Shown here piece by piece: positions 8,904 to 16,074 of a DNA stretch of 24,397 nucleotides; the stretch's first letter is position 1, and each line of letters starts with the position of its first letter. This DNA is from JAYTQG01 sp043746815 (lineage in GTDB: Bacteria > Actinomycetota > Thermoleophilia > Miltoncostaeales > Miltoncostaeaceae), in NCBI GenBank assembly GCA_043746815.1, contig JAYTQG010000106.1:1-24397 (forward strand). Direction: 5' to 3'. The notes below the pieces were generated by a model. That model was not told the DNA's origin, did no database searches, and worked only from the letters and a program-made list of their open reading frames with translations. The position numbers and the translations under genes are program-made.

Positions 8904-8909
8904 ACACTA
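8904..8909 (-). promoter_or_regulatory. Candidate -10 element for the LAL regulator
   Basis: Read on the - strand this is TAGTGT (TANNNT), ending 9 bases before the GTG start, with no Shine-Dalgarno between them. This is the spacing expected for a leaderless transcript. No good -35 is visible, so support is weak. Confidence 0.25.
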
Positions 8910-8934
8910 ACTGACGATTCGGGCGTTTTCGGCG

Positions 8935-9507
8935 CTAGGGGACCGCTACCACCCAAGTCTGACCCGCCCCTTGCCAGCCCACGATGGCGCTTCCCGCCGA
9001 ATTTATCGCGACTGACGGGTTCTCGATTCCACCCTTGCCAGATGGACTCGTGATGGCGGTCAGCGTACGTGGGGCGCTCCACGCCTGGGCCGTTGGATCG
9101 CTGGAGCGGGCCACGCTGAGTCCACACTTGCTGTTGCGCCAGGCGGCCACCTGCGCACCCTTTCGCGAGGCCGCCGATGCCACTTGAAACGTGTCGCTGT
9201 CGCCGGGTGCGCTCAGTCTGACGGGGGCCGTTACGCGTCCCTCGGGCATCAGCGTTCGGGCGAAGGTCGCGTTCTCGCTGGTCACGATGAGCGCGCGCGA
9301 GCCGAGGCCAGTCAGACTAACGCGATCGCTCGCAGGGCCGGTCTGGACGTCCGGACCTCTGGCGGTACCCAGGTGAGCCATGGACTTGGCGGCGAGTTGG
9401 AACACCGAGTACGTGGCGCCAGGACAGCCGCGAGTATTGACGCAACTATGGACCCTCGCAGGATCATCCCGCTCGGCGATCCTGATAGCCGAGGCCCGTT
9501 TTGCCAC
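8935..9507 (-). pseudogene. C-terminal part of a secreted repeat protein, shifted frame
   Basis: This is the continuation of the gene starting at 10828, in a different reading frame. It reads about 190 residues from around SAIRIAERDDPARVHSC to a stop at 8935. It has the same character as the upstream part (GSAIVGW, AQVAAWRNS, Gly/Ala/Ser-rich beta repeats) and lacks its own credible start: the nearest GTG, at 9564, lies inside the upstream frame and encodes an unrelated basic stretch. A +1 shift around 9485-9510, for example a one-base insertion near the AAAACGGGCC run on the - strand, would join both parts into one protein of about 630 residues. It may be a true pseudogene or a sequencing or assembly error. 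Confidence 0.65.
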
Positions 9508-10828
9508 GCCCGTAGACGATGGCCGATCCGTCCGGGGCCGTTGCGATCGGAAGTGCTCGCTCACAGTTCAATCCGTCGTTGTTTGGGTCGTGGTAGATGT
9601 CCTCACATGGGGCAGTGCCGCTGTAGGTCCATTTCCCTCCGGAGATGTCGTGCTCCAGGACCCCGAGGGGGCTGTCGCCCGGGCCCTCGTGGCCCGACCA
9701 GCTGATGAAGATCCGCGGTCCGGCGAGTGCGGCATTGCCGGAGGCACTCCCTCCGGGGCTGACCCCCGTCACAAACTCTGGCGCACCAAACGTCGCCCCG
9801 GTTCGCACCGACGCAAACAGGCCGCCGCTTGCCGGATCCGACCAGTTGACGACCGCGGTTCCACTCGCGTCGAGGTGAGCACCTGGAGAGCGTGCGTATG
9901 TGTTGAGGACGATTGGTCCGACACTGTCGAAGCCACTCGCGACAGTGCCTTCAGCGACGGTGATGTCGGTGCCCGGTGCCCCTCGTAGTTCCTCGCCGAC
10001 ACCGTAGGCGTTCGGGCCGCTGGGCCCCGGAATCCACGCAACGATCATGCCTCCGGCCTCTGAAACGTCAGCACTGACGCCCGCGTGCTGTCCGGTACCG
10101 GGCGGAAGTGGATAGATGGTCGGTGAACCCCAGGCGGCGCTGAGGTGGCGGAGCGTCGCGACGTTGACCGCGCCTGCGGAGGAGATCCAGGTGACCAGAA
10201 CGTCGCTCAGCGAGTTGGTTCGCAGGATCGGGGCGGGTGACCTTGTCGATGATGAGCTGTCGTAGCTTCCAACGTCACCAGGACTGAAGGTCAGCCTCGG
10301 TCCAGGTTTCCACGGCGCCCTTGCGCCTTCCCGGTGAGCGGTGGCCACAACACAGGAGGGTGTCGCGCCAGCTGTGCAGCGGACGGTGGCAATGGTTGCC
10401 CTTGTCGCGCCGACGGCCTGGACGCTGGTCCGCTCGAACCTCAGCGGGAGTTGCTTCCCTGCGCCCCAGCGCTGGCCACGGGGTCGCTCAGCAACCACGA
10501 GTCGGAGTCCCTCCTTCCATGTCGCGATTGCCGCACCGTCTTCGCTCAAGCTGATCACGGACGAGGAACCAGGCGCGCGCCCGAGGTGGATGATTGGGCC
10601 GAACTTGCGAGACCGCGCGACGCGCTCGATCACGATTGGACCCACGCGGTCGCGCCCGCCCGCGATGGCACCGCCCCCGGATCGCAGCTGCATCCCGTTG
10701 ATTGCGAGGCCCTTCGGCAGTGACAGGGATTTGACCGGCCCCCACGGGCCTGCGGGAGCCGCGCTTGCAGCGAGCGGAAGTACGGCTGAGGTGACCGCGG
10801 CGATTGACAGGATGGCACGGTTTGTCAT
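9464..10828 (-). CDS. Secreted beta-propeller-like repeat protein (frameshifted C-terminus)
   Basis: The ATG at 10828 gives MTNRAILSIAAVTSAVLPLAASAAPAGPWG, a good signal peptide with likely cleavage after ASA. The frame continues upstream to 11206, but that extension has no signal peptide and covers the divergent promoter region. The mature part holds repeated beta units of the type D/G-x-G-x-A-[VI]-x-x-W (GAAIATWKEG, LVTWISSAG, GMIVAWIPG, GTAVVNWSD), suggesting a secreted propeller. Near 9557-9608 is CEDIYHDPNNDGLNCE, which resembles the calcium-binding loop of excalibur domains. The frame stops at 9464, shortly after it diverges from the continuing C-terminal frame (8935-9507). Function unknown. 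The gene is divergent from the RCC1-repeat gene and may share its control region. Confidence 0.7.
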   Translation of the reverse strand: MTNRAILSIAAVTSAVLPLAASAAPAGPWGPVKSLSLPKGLAINGMQLRSGGGAIAGGRDRVGPIVIERVARSRKFGPIIHLGRAPGSSSVISLSEDGAAIATWKEGLRLVVAERPRGQRWGAGKQLPLRFERTSVQAVGATRATIATVRCTAGATPSCVVATAHREGARAPWKPGPRLTFSPGDVGSYDSSSSTRSPAPILRTNSLSDVLVTWISSAGAVNVATLRHLSAAWGSPTIYPLPPGTGQHAGVSADVSEAGGMIVAWIPGPSGPNAYGVGEELRGAPGTDITVAEGTVASGFDSVGPIVLNTYARSPGAHLDASGTAVVNWSDPASGGLFASVRTGATFGAPEFVTGVSPGGSASGNAALAGPRIFISWSGHEGPGDSPLGVLEHDISGGKWTYSGTAPCEDIYHDPNNDGLNCERALPIATAPDGSAIVYGRGKTGLGYQDRRAG

Positions 10829-10942
10829 GGTCGGAACCTTGTTCGAAGTGGTGACACGGCGGCTCGACACCAGTGACGACGGGTCGGGAGTCGTGGGGTG
10901 GAGATGTCTGGCAAGTCTTTCGACGTGGCCCCACCTCCGCGA

Positions 10943-10956
10943 CAGGGATTTCCCTG
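10943..10956. promoter_or_regulatory. Palindrome CAGGGATTTCCCTG, candidate operator
   Basis: A perfect 6-2-6 palindrome, 114 bases upstream of the - strand start at 10828. It is the core of one arm of the 19-bp inverted repeat and matches the palindromes at 4018 and 11065. Confidence 0.45.
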
Positions 10957-11064
10957 CTTCGAAGGTCTCGGTTGGGAGACCGCCTCCGACGGTGTGGACC
11001 CCTACGGCAAACGCCACCAGAAGCGGCCAAACGAGGGCGAACAGCGATTGCCGAGCTGTCGCTA

Positions 11065-11078
11065 CAGGGAAATCCCCG
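11065..11078. promoter_or_regulatory. Near-palindrome CAGGGAAATCCCCG, candidate operator
   Basis: Third copy of the motif, with one mismatched pair, 69 bases upstream of the RCC1-repeat gene start at 11148. With its flank CGTCGCG it is the inverted partner of 10938-10956. Confidence 0.4.
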
Positions 11079-11147
11079 TCGCGACGCCAATGTCGACGCG
11101 CCACACTCGGTCCACGAATCAACCGGTCGACAAGGGGGCAGGCACCA

Positions 11148-13130
11148 ATGTCGTGGAGCGCAGGGGCCAAGCGGTGTGGGTCGGGCTGGATTGCGCTCGC
11201 GCTCATACTGGTGTGTTCGACCGCCGCCCTTGGCGAGTCGGCTGGCAGCGCCGCGCGTTCGGCACAGGCCGGGTGGATTGACGCCGGGGGAGATCACTCC
11301 TGCGCGATTTCCCGTGGTGTTGCGAGTTGCTGGGGCCTCAACACATCCGGTCAGGCGGGTGTTGGTGGCACGATCAGCCCATCCCCGGTCGCCGCCGTAC
11401 GCATCCCGGCCGGTCGACGGGCGGTATCCATCGCGACGGGCAAATCACACTCGTGTGCGGTGCTCGACGATGGTACTGCTACGTGTTGGGGAGCTGGCGG
11501 AGGCGGCCAACTCGGAAACGACGACTTCGCAAACGCACCCACTCCGGTGGCGGTCAGGCTCCCGTCGGGTCGTCGAGCGGCGTCCATCGCGGCCGGGGAT
11601 GATCACTCGTGTGCGGTGCTGGATGACGGCTCGGCGATGTGCTGGGGCGCTAACGGCTCCGGGCAACTTGGGGACGGGAGCGCGCCGGCCAGCTCAGCCG
11701 TTCCCGTGGCCGTCAGGCTGCCAGCTGGCCGGCGTGCGACCGCGATCGCCGCCGGTATGGCCCACACCTGTGCAATCCTCGACGACGGAATGGCCGTCTG
11801 CTGGGGGTCGAATTCTAACGGGCAGCTCGGTGACGCGAACCTTCCGAAGAATGCTGGTACGCCGGTTGGCGTCAGACTGCCCACCGGACGTCGAGTAGTG
11901 GCGATCTCAGCCGGGGGAGACACATCGTGCGCGGTGCTCGACAACGCAGTCGCCTCCTGTTGGGGCGGCAACTACTTCGGTGACCTCGGCAACGGAAACC
12001 GGCCCACTAACGCTGGGGCACCTGTCGCCGTCAACCTTCCGATCGGGAGCCGAGTGACGGGGATCGCGACGGGCGGCGGCCACAGCTGCGCGATTCTGGA
12101 GAATGGCTCGGTGGCCTGCTGGGGCCTTGGCTTGTTCGGGGAGATCGGCGACGGCACGCAAATCATCCGTTCAGAACCGGTAGCGGTCCTCCTGCCGACT
12201 GGCAGCCACGTGATCGCCGTAAGCGCGGGCGCGGCACACACGTGTGCGGCTCTCGACGACGGGTCGCTGGACTGTTGGGGAAGCGACTTCTACAAGCAGC
12301 GCGGCGATAGTTTCGTCGGCGATCGGTGGGACCCATCCACCAGCGTTCGGACCCTGTCACTCGGGTCCATCCCGGTGCGCGTCGCGAACCTGTCGGTCCA
12401 GATCGACCCCGTGCCCCCAACATTGACACCTGGGCAAAGCACACAGGTGGTGGTTCGCGTCGCCAACACGGGCCCCGATCCGGCGACGGGCGTCAGTGTG
12501 ATGCTGAGCACGACCCTGCTGACCGTCACCGCCCAGGTCCCCTCGCAAGGGACTGTCTCCGGAGTGAATTGGCAGGCCCAGACCATCGCCCCTGGTGCCC
12601 AGGCGGCGTCGGTGGTGACGGTGTCGGCCGCGGCTGCGGGCAGCGCGTCGCTCACCGCCGAGGTGACCGCCGTGAACGAACCCGACCCGAACTCATTTCC
12701 CGGCAACCACGTCGCCTCTGAGGATGATCAGCGGACGGTCACGCTGCTCATTCGGGCGGACGTTCCTACCGGTTCTGTCCAGGTCGGGCCGGGACCTGTC
12801 GTGCAGCCAGGGCCGGGACCGCCAGCGGGCCGGGTCCGTCCGGTCGGGCTGGGTCTGAGGGTGACACGCGCCGGTCGACGCATCGCCGCGACCGGGCGCC
12901 TGACCCTGCCAGCCGCAACTCCTTGTACCGGAACGGTGGTCGTCGAGATGACCCTTGGCAAACGGCGAACCCAGGTCCGGGTTCGCGTGCGCGGTCCGGC
13001 GTCCGCGTGTCGCTACTCGGCCAGCCTTCGTGCCCCCGGAAGCGGTCGCCTGCGGGTTGTCGCCCGCTACGGGGGTAGCCAAGTGCTACTGCCACTGAGC
13101 TCGGTGCGCCGCACGCTGCTGCTCAAGTGA
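11148..13130 (+). CDS. Secreted RCC1-repeat (seven-blade) protein with DUF11-like domain
   Basis: The ATG at 11148 is preceded by AAGGGGG (9 bases away) and gives a signal peptide (hydrophobic stretch WIALALILVCSTAALG). The frame is open back to 10341, but that part overlaps the promoter and the opposite gene. The 660-residue product carries seven repeats of about 53 residues of the RCC1/BLIP-II type, each with the core [HT]-[ST]-C-A-x(n)-G-x(3)-C-W-G, followed by Gly-Gln-Leu-Gly-Asp-like turns. Seven repeats would close a seven-bladed propeller. Residues about 412-545 look like a DUF11/CARDB-type beta domain (LTPGQSTQVVVRVANTGPDP). A Pro/Gly linker and a basic C-terminal beta domain follow. 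RCC1 propellers bind protein or DNA partners; for secreted bacterial forms the ligand is unknown. Confidence 0.88.
   Translation: MSWSAGAKRCGSGWIALALILVCSTAALGESAGSAARSAQAGWIDAGGDHSCAISRGVASCWGLNTSGQAGVGGTISPSPVAAVRIPAGRRAVSIATGKSHSCAVLDDGTATCWGAGGGGQLGNDDFANAPTPVAVRLPSGRRAASIAAGDDHSCAVLDDGSAMCWGANGSGQLGDGSAPASSAVPVAVRLPAGRRATAIAAGMAHTCAILDDGMAVCWGSNSNGQLGDANLPKNAGTPVGVRLPTGRRVVAISAGGDTSCAVLDNAVASCWGGNYFGDLGNGNRPTNAGAPVAVNLPIGSRVTGIATGGGHSCAILENGSVACWGLGLFGEIGDGTQIIRSEPVAVLLPTGSHVIAVSAGAAHTCAALDDGSLDCWGSDFYKQRGDSFVGDRWDPSTSVRTLSLGSIPVRVANLSVQIDPVPPTLTPGQSTQVVVRVANTGPDPATGVSVMLSTTLLTVTAQVPSQGTVSGVNWQAQTIAPGAQAASVVTVSAAAAGSASLTAEVTAVNEPDPNSFPGNHVASEDDQRTVTLLIRADVPTGSVQVGPGPVVQPGPGPPAGRVRPVGLGLRVTRAGRRIAATGRLTLPAATPCTGTVVVEMTLGKRRTQVRVRVRGPASACRYSASLRAPGSGRLRVVARYGGSQVLLPLSSVRRTLLLK
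11277..12312 (+). repeat. Seven RCC1-type coding repeats
   Basis: HSCA/HTCA/TSCA and CWG pairs recur seven times with a period of roughly 155-165 bases. The copies have diverged at the DNA level, so this is an old protein repeat and not a recent tandem duplication. Confidence 0.85.
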
Positions 13131-13256
13131 GCTGAGCCGGACCCCTATCAGGATGTGATCCGTTGGGGGATGAAGCTCGAAGGCCCGGGTGCAAGTCCCC
13201 CGACGCCGCTCTCTCGTGCGGGCGGCACGACGCCAACCGGCGTCTGAAAGGACCGT
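13131..13256 (+). promoter_or_regulatory. Structured leader of the DUF4331 gene, possible cis-regulatory RNA
   Basis: The 126 bases between the RCC1-gene stop and the DUF4331 start are dense in potential structure. An 8-bp stem pairs TTGGGGGA (13163-13170) with TCCCCCGA (13196-13203), enclosing a loop with GGGTGCAAGTCC. Then TCGTGC (13214-13219) can pair with GCACGA (13225-13230), and GACGCC (13229-13234) with GGCGTC (13239-13244), the latter ending 2 bases before the Shine-Dalgarno AAAGGA (13247-13252). GACGCC also occurs at 13202-13207, so GGCGTC has two alternative partners, one overlapping the first stem. Mutually exclusive pairing next to the ribosome site is typical of riboswitches or attenuators. 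I cannot assign it to a known class; the TGCAAGT loop recalls cobalamin riboswitches, but their other conserved boxes are missing. Confidence 0.45.
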
Positions 13257-14783
13257 ATGAAGACTCACTCGCAGCACCGACGGGTCGGCATCTCTGCCTT
13301 GGCCGTCGTCGCCGTGGCAGGGGCCGCCTATCCGATTTTTGGTAGCGCCTCCAGCCACCGGGAAGCACCTGCGATTTCGCAGGATCCCACCGCGGACAAC
13401 ACGGATGTGTACGCATTCACGAGTCCGGACGACCCAAACAGCGCGACAATCATCGCGAACTACATTCCGGCTGAAGAGCCCTCCGCCGGGCCGAACTACT
13501 ACAGCTTCTCCGATCAGGCCCGGTACGGAATCAAGATTGACAACACCGGGGACGGCCGCTCGGACATCGACTACGAGTTCCGCTTCCACTCCCGGATCAT
13601 GAATCCGAAGACGGCGCTCTACGCCTTGCCGCCGGGTGTCGTGTACGACCCGGCCGCCGCGACGGGCTCCAGTTGCACGACCGGTGCCTACAAGAACCTC
13701 AACATCGTGCAGACCTACGACGTGCGTCGCACCGCAACCAGTGGTGGACGCCGCTCCAGCGAGATCATCGCTCGCAACGTTCCGGTTCCACCCTCGAACG
13801 CGGGTGGGAAGTCCACGCCCAACTACGCAAGCGCGCTCGTGTCGCCGGCGATTTGCACGCTCAAGAACGGCACCAAGATTTTCGCTGGCCAGCGTGACGA
13901 TCCGTTCTTCGTTGACATCGGGGCGATCTTCGACCTCGTCAACTTGGAGCGGCGCGCGAAGACCGGACCGGTCGACAACCTCGCCGGATTCAGTGTTCAC
14001 TCGATTGCAATCCAGGTTCCAAAGAGTGAGATCAGTCGCAATGGCAACAGCCCGAGCGACGCGAATGATCCCGAGTCAGTGGTCGGTGTCTACGCAACGG
14101 CCGATCGCCTCGCCGTGAACTACAGCTGGAAGGGCGACGGCAAGGATTCCGGGAAAGACAAGGGCAAGAGCAAAGGCAAAGACGGCAAGAACGATGGCCG
14201 TTGGCGCCAGGTCTCACGTCTTGGAAACCCGCTGATCAATGAGGTCGTCATTCCGCTTGGTCTCAAGGATCGCTGGAACGCCAGCGCGCCAGCGAAGGAC
14301 TCGCAGTTCGCGGACCTCTACACGAGCCCTGAGCTTGCAGCCAACCTGAACGCGCTCTTCAAGGTGGGTGCCCCGACCACTGGGCGCAGTGACCTCGCGG
14401 CGGTTCTGTTGACCGGTTTGCCGCCAGGGAACCCGTTCAAGCTGGTCACTCAAGTTGGGAAGGGAACGCCTGCTCAGGCGGACCTCCTTCGCTTGAACCT
14501 TGCCATCCCGACGACGCCGGTTGCCAAGCAAGACCGCATGGGTGTCCTCGCTGGGCAGGCCGATGGTTTCCCCAATGGACGTCGCCTTGGTGACGATGTT
14601 GTGGACATCGAGCTGCAGGCGGTCGCTGGTGCGCTGGTGCGCCCCGCGGGCGAAACCCCGAAGTTGGGCGACGGCGTGAATGCCGACGACCAGGGATTCC
14701 TCAGCACGTTCCCGTACGTTGGGACGCCGGTTGCTGGTGTCGAGAAGGCCAACGCGCGTCCGGTCACCTTCCCGGCTCCGTAG
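13257..14783 (+). CDS. Secreted DUF4331 protein
   Basis: The 508-residue product has a signal peptide (hydrophobic stretch about 11-28) followed directly by the DUF4331 hallmark SSHREAPAISQDPTADNTD, then VYAFTSPDD and FRFHSR. Length and order fit the family, which is secreted and of unknown function. Residues about 291-314 form a Lys/Gly/Asp-rich low-complexity insert (GKDSGKDKGKSKGKDGKND) between VNYSWKGD and RWRQVSRLGNPLINEVVIPL, presumably a surface loop. The start is supported by AAAGGA 4 bases upstream. It follows the structured leader and is followed by a strong hairpin, so it is probably monocistronic or transcribed from its own leader. Confidence 0.93.
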   Translation: MKTHSQHRRVGISALAVVAVAGAAYPIFGSASSHREAPAISQDPTADNTDVYAFTSPDDPNSATIIANYIPAEEPSAGPNYYSFSDQARYGIKIDNTGDGRSDIDYEFRFHSRIMNPKTALYALPPGVVYDPAAATGSSCTTGAYKNLNIVQTYDVRRTATSGGRRSSEIIARNVPVPPSNAGGKSTPNYASALVSPAICTLKNGTKIFAGQRDDPFFVDIGAIFDLVNLERRAKTGPVDNLAGFSVHSIAIQVPKSEISRNGNSPSDANDPESVVGVYATADRLAVNYSWKGDGKDSGKDKGKSKGKDGKNDGRWRQVSRLGNPLINEVVIPLGLKDRWNASAPAKDSQFADLYTSPELAANLNALFKVGAPTTGRSDLAAVLLTGLPPGNPFKLVTQVGKGTPAQADLLRLNLAIPTTPVAKQDRMGVLAGQADGFPNGRRLGDDVVDIELQAVAGALVRPAGETPKLGDGVNADDQGFLSTFPYVGTPVAGVEKANARPVTFPAP

Positions 14784-14796
14784 GGATCGTTGCAAA

Positions 14797-14820
14797 CGGG
14801 GGCGCATGGACGCGCCCCCG
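14797..14820 (+). terminator. Strong hairpin after the DUF4331 gene
   Basis: Perfect 9-bp arms CGGGGGCGC (14797-14805) and GCGCCCCCG (14812-14820) with a 6-base loop, starting 14 bases after the stop codon. There is no T-tract. Position and strength make a terminator likely. Confidence 0.7.
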
Positions 14821-14833
14821 GCAGGACTCACCA

Positions 14834-14874
14834 TTCGGCCTCTCAGGGAGGCCGAAGCCCCATTTTGAATGGGG
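14834..14874. repeat. Two further perfect hairpins
   Basis: TTCGGCCTC (14834-14842) pairs with GAGGCCGAA (14848-14856) over a 5-base loop. CCCCATT (14858-14864) pairs with AATGGGG (14868-14874) over 3 bases. Together with the hairpin at 14797 this makes three hairpins in 78 bases. They may be backup terminators or part of a REP-like intergenic element. Confidence 0.5.
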
Positions 14875-14931
14875 TCCAGCGGCACAGAGTTGACCCAATG
14901 ACGCGGACCACGGTCACAAACCACCAAATTC

Positions 14932-14955
14932 GGGGTCTGACCCGGGTCTGACCCC
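14932..14955. repeat. Tandem 11-bp repeat GGGTCTGACCC x2
   Basis: GGGTCTGACCC occurs at 14933-14943 and again at 14944-14954 with no gap, flanked by G and C. Each unit is palindromic except for its centre base. It ends 25 bases before the lysyl-oxidase ATG, so it could be an operator. From memory, GGGGTCAGACC-type palindromes recur in many environmental genomes as intergenic repeats, so a dispersed repeat is an alternative. No transposase is near. Confidence 0.5.
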
Positions 14956-14979
14956 TCTAGAGCGAACGTTGGCCAGGCG

Positions 14980-16074
14980 ATGAAAAATGTGGAGTCCATG
15001 CACTCGCAGCGCAATCGCGGTTGGACGCCAGTCCTGCCGTTTATGGTCTTCGCGGCGACGGTGCCACTTCTCATTCTTGCGGTGGCTGCGGTCGGCGCAT
15101 CGGGTCCGCCCCTTCCGAACTTGGTGGCCGATCCGCCGGAGAACGTCACCCTGGAGACCATCAACGACCAGGCAGGCAAACCGCGCCTGCTTGTGCGGTT
15201 TGACGGCTTCATCCACAACCGCGGCCCGGGGGCGCTGGAGGTCCGCGGCGGTGAGCGGAAGGGACGGGTCATGAAGGCGAGGCAGTGGGTTCGCGGGTTG
15301 GACGGTGTCTTCAAACCGGTTGATCCGCCGAGTGGCATACCGCTGTCACTGGTCTATGAGACCGCCGATGGGCACAACCACTGGCATCTCAAGAACGCCG
15401 CTCGGTACACCCTTTGGAACTCCGCCCGCCGGGCAGTCGTTGCGACTGCCGGAAAGGTGGGCTTCTGCCTGGAAGACAATGAGGCGGTGTCAGGGAGCGG
15501 TAACGTCGACCCCAGGTACACCAACGACTCGAACCGCTTTTGTCACAAGGGAAGGCCGAACGTGCCCAGGATTACGGAGGGCATCTCGCCCGGCTGGCGT
15601 GACGTCTACGCCCGCAATCTTCCCTTCCAGTGGGTTGACGCATCGGACGTTGCGCCCGGAAGGTACTGGCTTGGCGCCGAGGTCGACCCGAAGCATTCGA
15701 TCCGCGAGTCGGACCCGAACGATCCCGTCGCCTTCGCCCCAGCTCCGGTGGTGATTGACGGCTACACGGCCACGAGCGCCACCTTCGCTGATCTGGTCAC
15801 CGACGCCCCGTCACCCGTATTGCTCGACGCTGACGTTACGGGCGTCCCGGGTCCGCGCGCATTTCGGATCCTGACGCCGCCCGCTCACGGTCACCTGGAT
15901 GCTGCGACCGGCGAGCGGCGTACCAATCCAGTCGTGACGTATACACCGGACGACAAGTTTCGGGGGTCCGACCGGTTCACCTACGTTGCGATCGACTCGA
16001 CGAGTCCGTTCCCGCTACGCCCGAGACCGGCCACGGTGACCCTTCGAGTCGGGCCGACCTACATCGCGGCGTGA
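14980..16074 (+). CDS. Secreted lysyl-oxidase-like copper protein with Ig/cadherin-like tail
   Basis: The 364-residue product starts with a signal peptide or N-terminal anchor (PFMVFAATVPLLILAVAAVGA). Next comes PNLVADPPENVTLE, the usual opening of bacterial lysyl-oxidase-like (PF01186) proteins, and the copper-binding motif DGHNHWHLK with its three His. GFCLED, the Cys-containing stretch RFCHKG and an ending SIRESDPNDP fit the same domain. Lysyl oxidases oxidise peptidyl-lysine to allysine; whether bacterial members carry the quinone cofactor and act on protein is not settled. About residues 265-360 form an Ig/cadherin-like module (VTYTPDDKFRGSDRFTYVA). An ATG at 14998 with GGAG just upstream is an alternative start. 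The 3' end overlaps the convergent DUF1003 gene by 16 bases. Confidence 0.88.
   Translation: MKNVESMHSQRNRGWTPVLPFMVFAATVPLLILAVAAVGASGPPLPNLVADPPENVTLETINDQAGKPRLLVRFDGFIHNRGPGALEVRGGERKGRVMKARQWVRGLDGVFKPVDPPSGIPLSLVYETADGHNHWHLKNAARYTLWNSARRAVVATAGKVGFCLEDNEAVSGSGNVDPRYTNDSNRFCHKGRPNVPRITEGISPGWRDVYARNLPFQWVDASDVAPGRYWLGAEVDPKHSIRESDPNDPVAFAPAPVVIDGYTATSATFADLVTDAPSPVLLDADVTGVPGPRAFRILTPPAHGHLDAATGERRTNPVVTYTPDDKFRGSDRFTYVAIDSTSPFPLRPRPATVTLRVGPTYIAA

Larger units (their letters stand above)
10829..11147. other. Divergent intergenic region rich in inverted repeats
   Basis: These 319 bases separate two divergent secreted-protein genes. They hold a 19-bp inverted repeat with one mismatch, CGCGACAGGGATTTCCCTG (10938-10956) against CAGGGAAATCCCCGTCGCG (11065-11083), arms 108 bases apart. 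Between the arms is a small hairpin GGTCTC/GAGACC (10964-10969, 10976-10981). Long frames cross the region on both strands, but they lack the features of the flanking genes and I treat it as non-coding. No clear -35/-10 pair was found. Confidence 0.55.

Noticed and set aside
10341..11147. Long N-terminal extension of the RCC1-repeat frame
   Set aside because: It would overlap the opposite gene's 5' end and the divergent promoter region, and would bury the signal peptide that starts at 11148.
10829..11206. N-terminal extension of the - strand propeller-like gene
   Set aside because: The signal peptide starts at 10828; the extension has no secretion signal and runs across the divergent intergenic region.
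13163..13203. tRNA-like T-arm (GGGTGCAAGTCC)
   Set aside because: No acceptor, D or anticodon arm can be built around it, and only three pairs form in the supposed T-stem.
13131..13256. Cobalamin riboswitch
   Set aside because: Only the TGCAAGT loop is similar; the other conserved boxes and the usual length of about 200 bases are missing.
13370..13385. Palindrome CCTGCGATTTCGCAGG
   Set aside because: It lies inside the conserved N-terminal coding region of DUF4331 and has a different sequence from the candidate operator, so it is probably a codon effect.
14214..15338. 374-residue - strand frame across the DUF4331/lysyl-oxidase gap
   Set aside because: It is antisense to two well-supported genes and to the hairpin block, with Arg/Ser/Pro-rich content and no motif.
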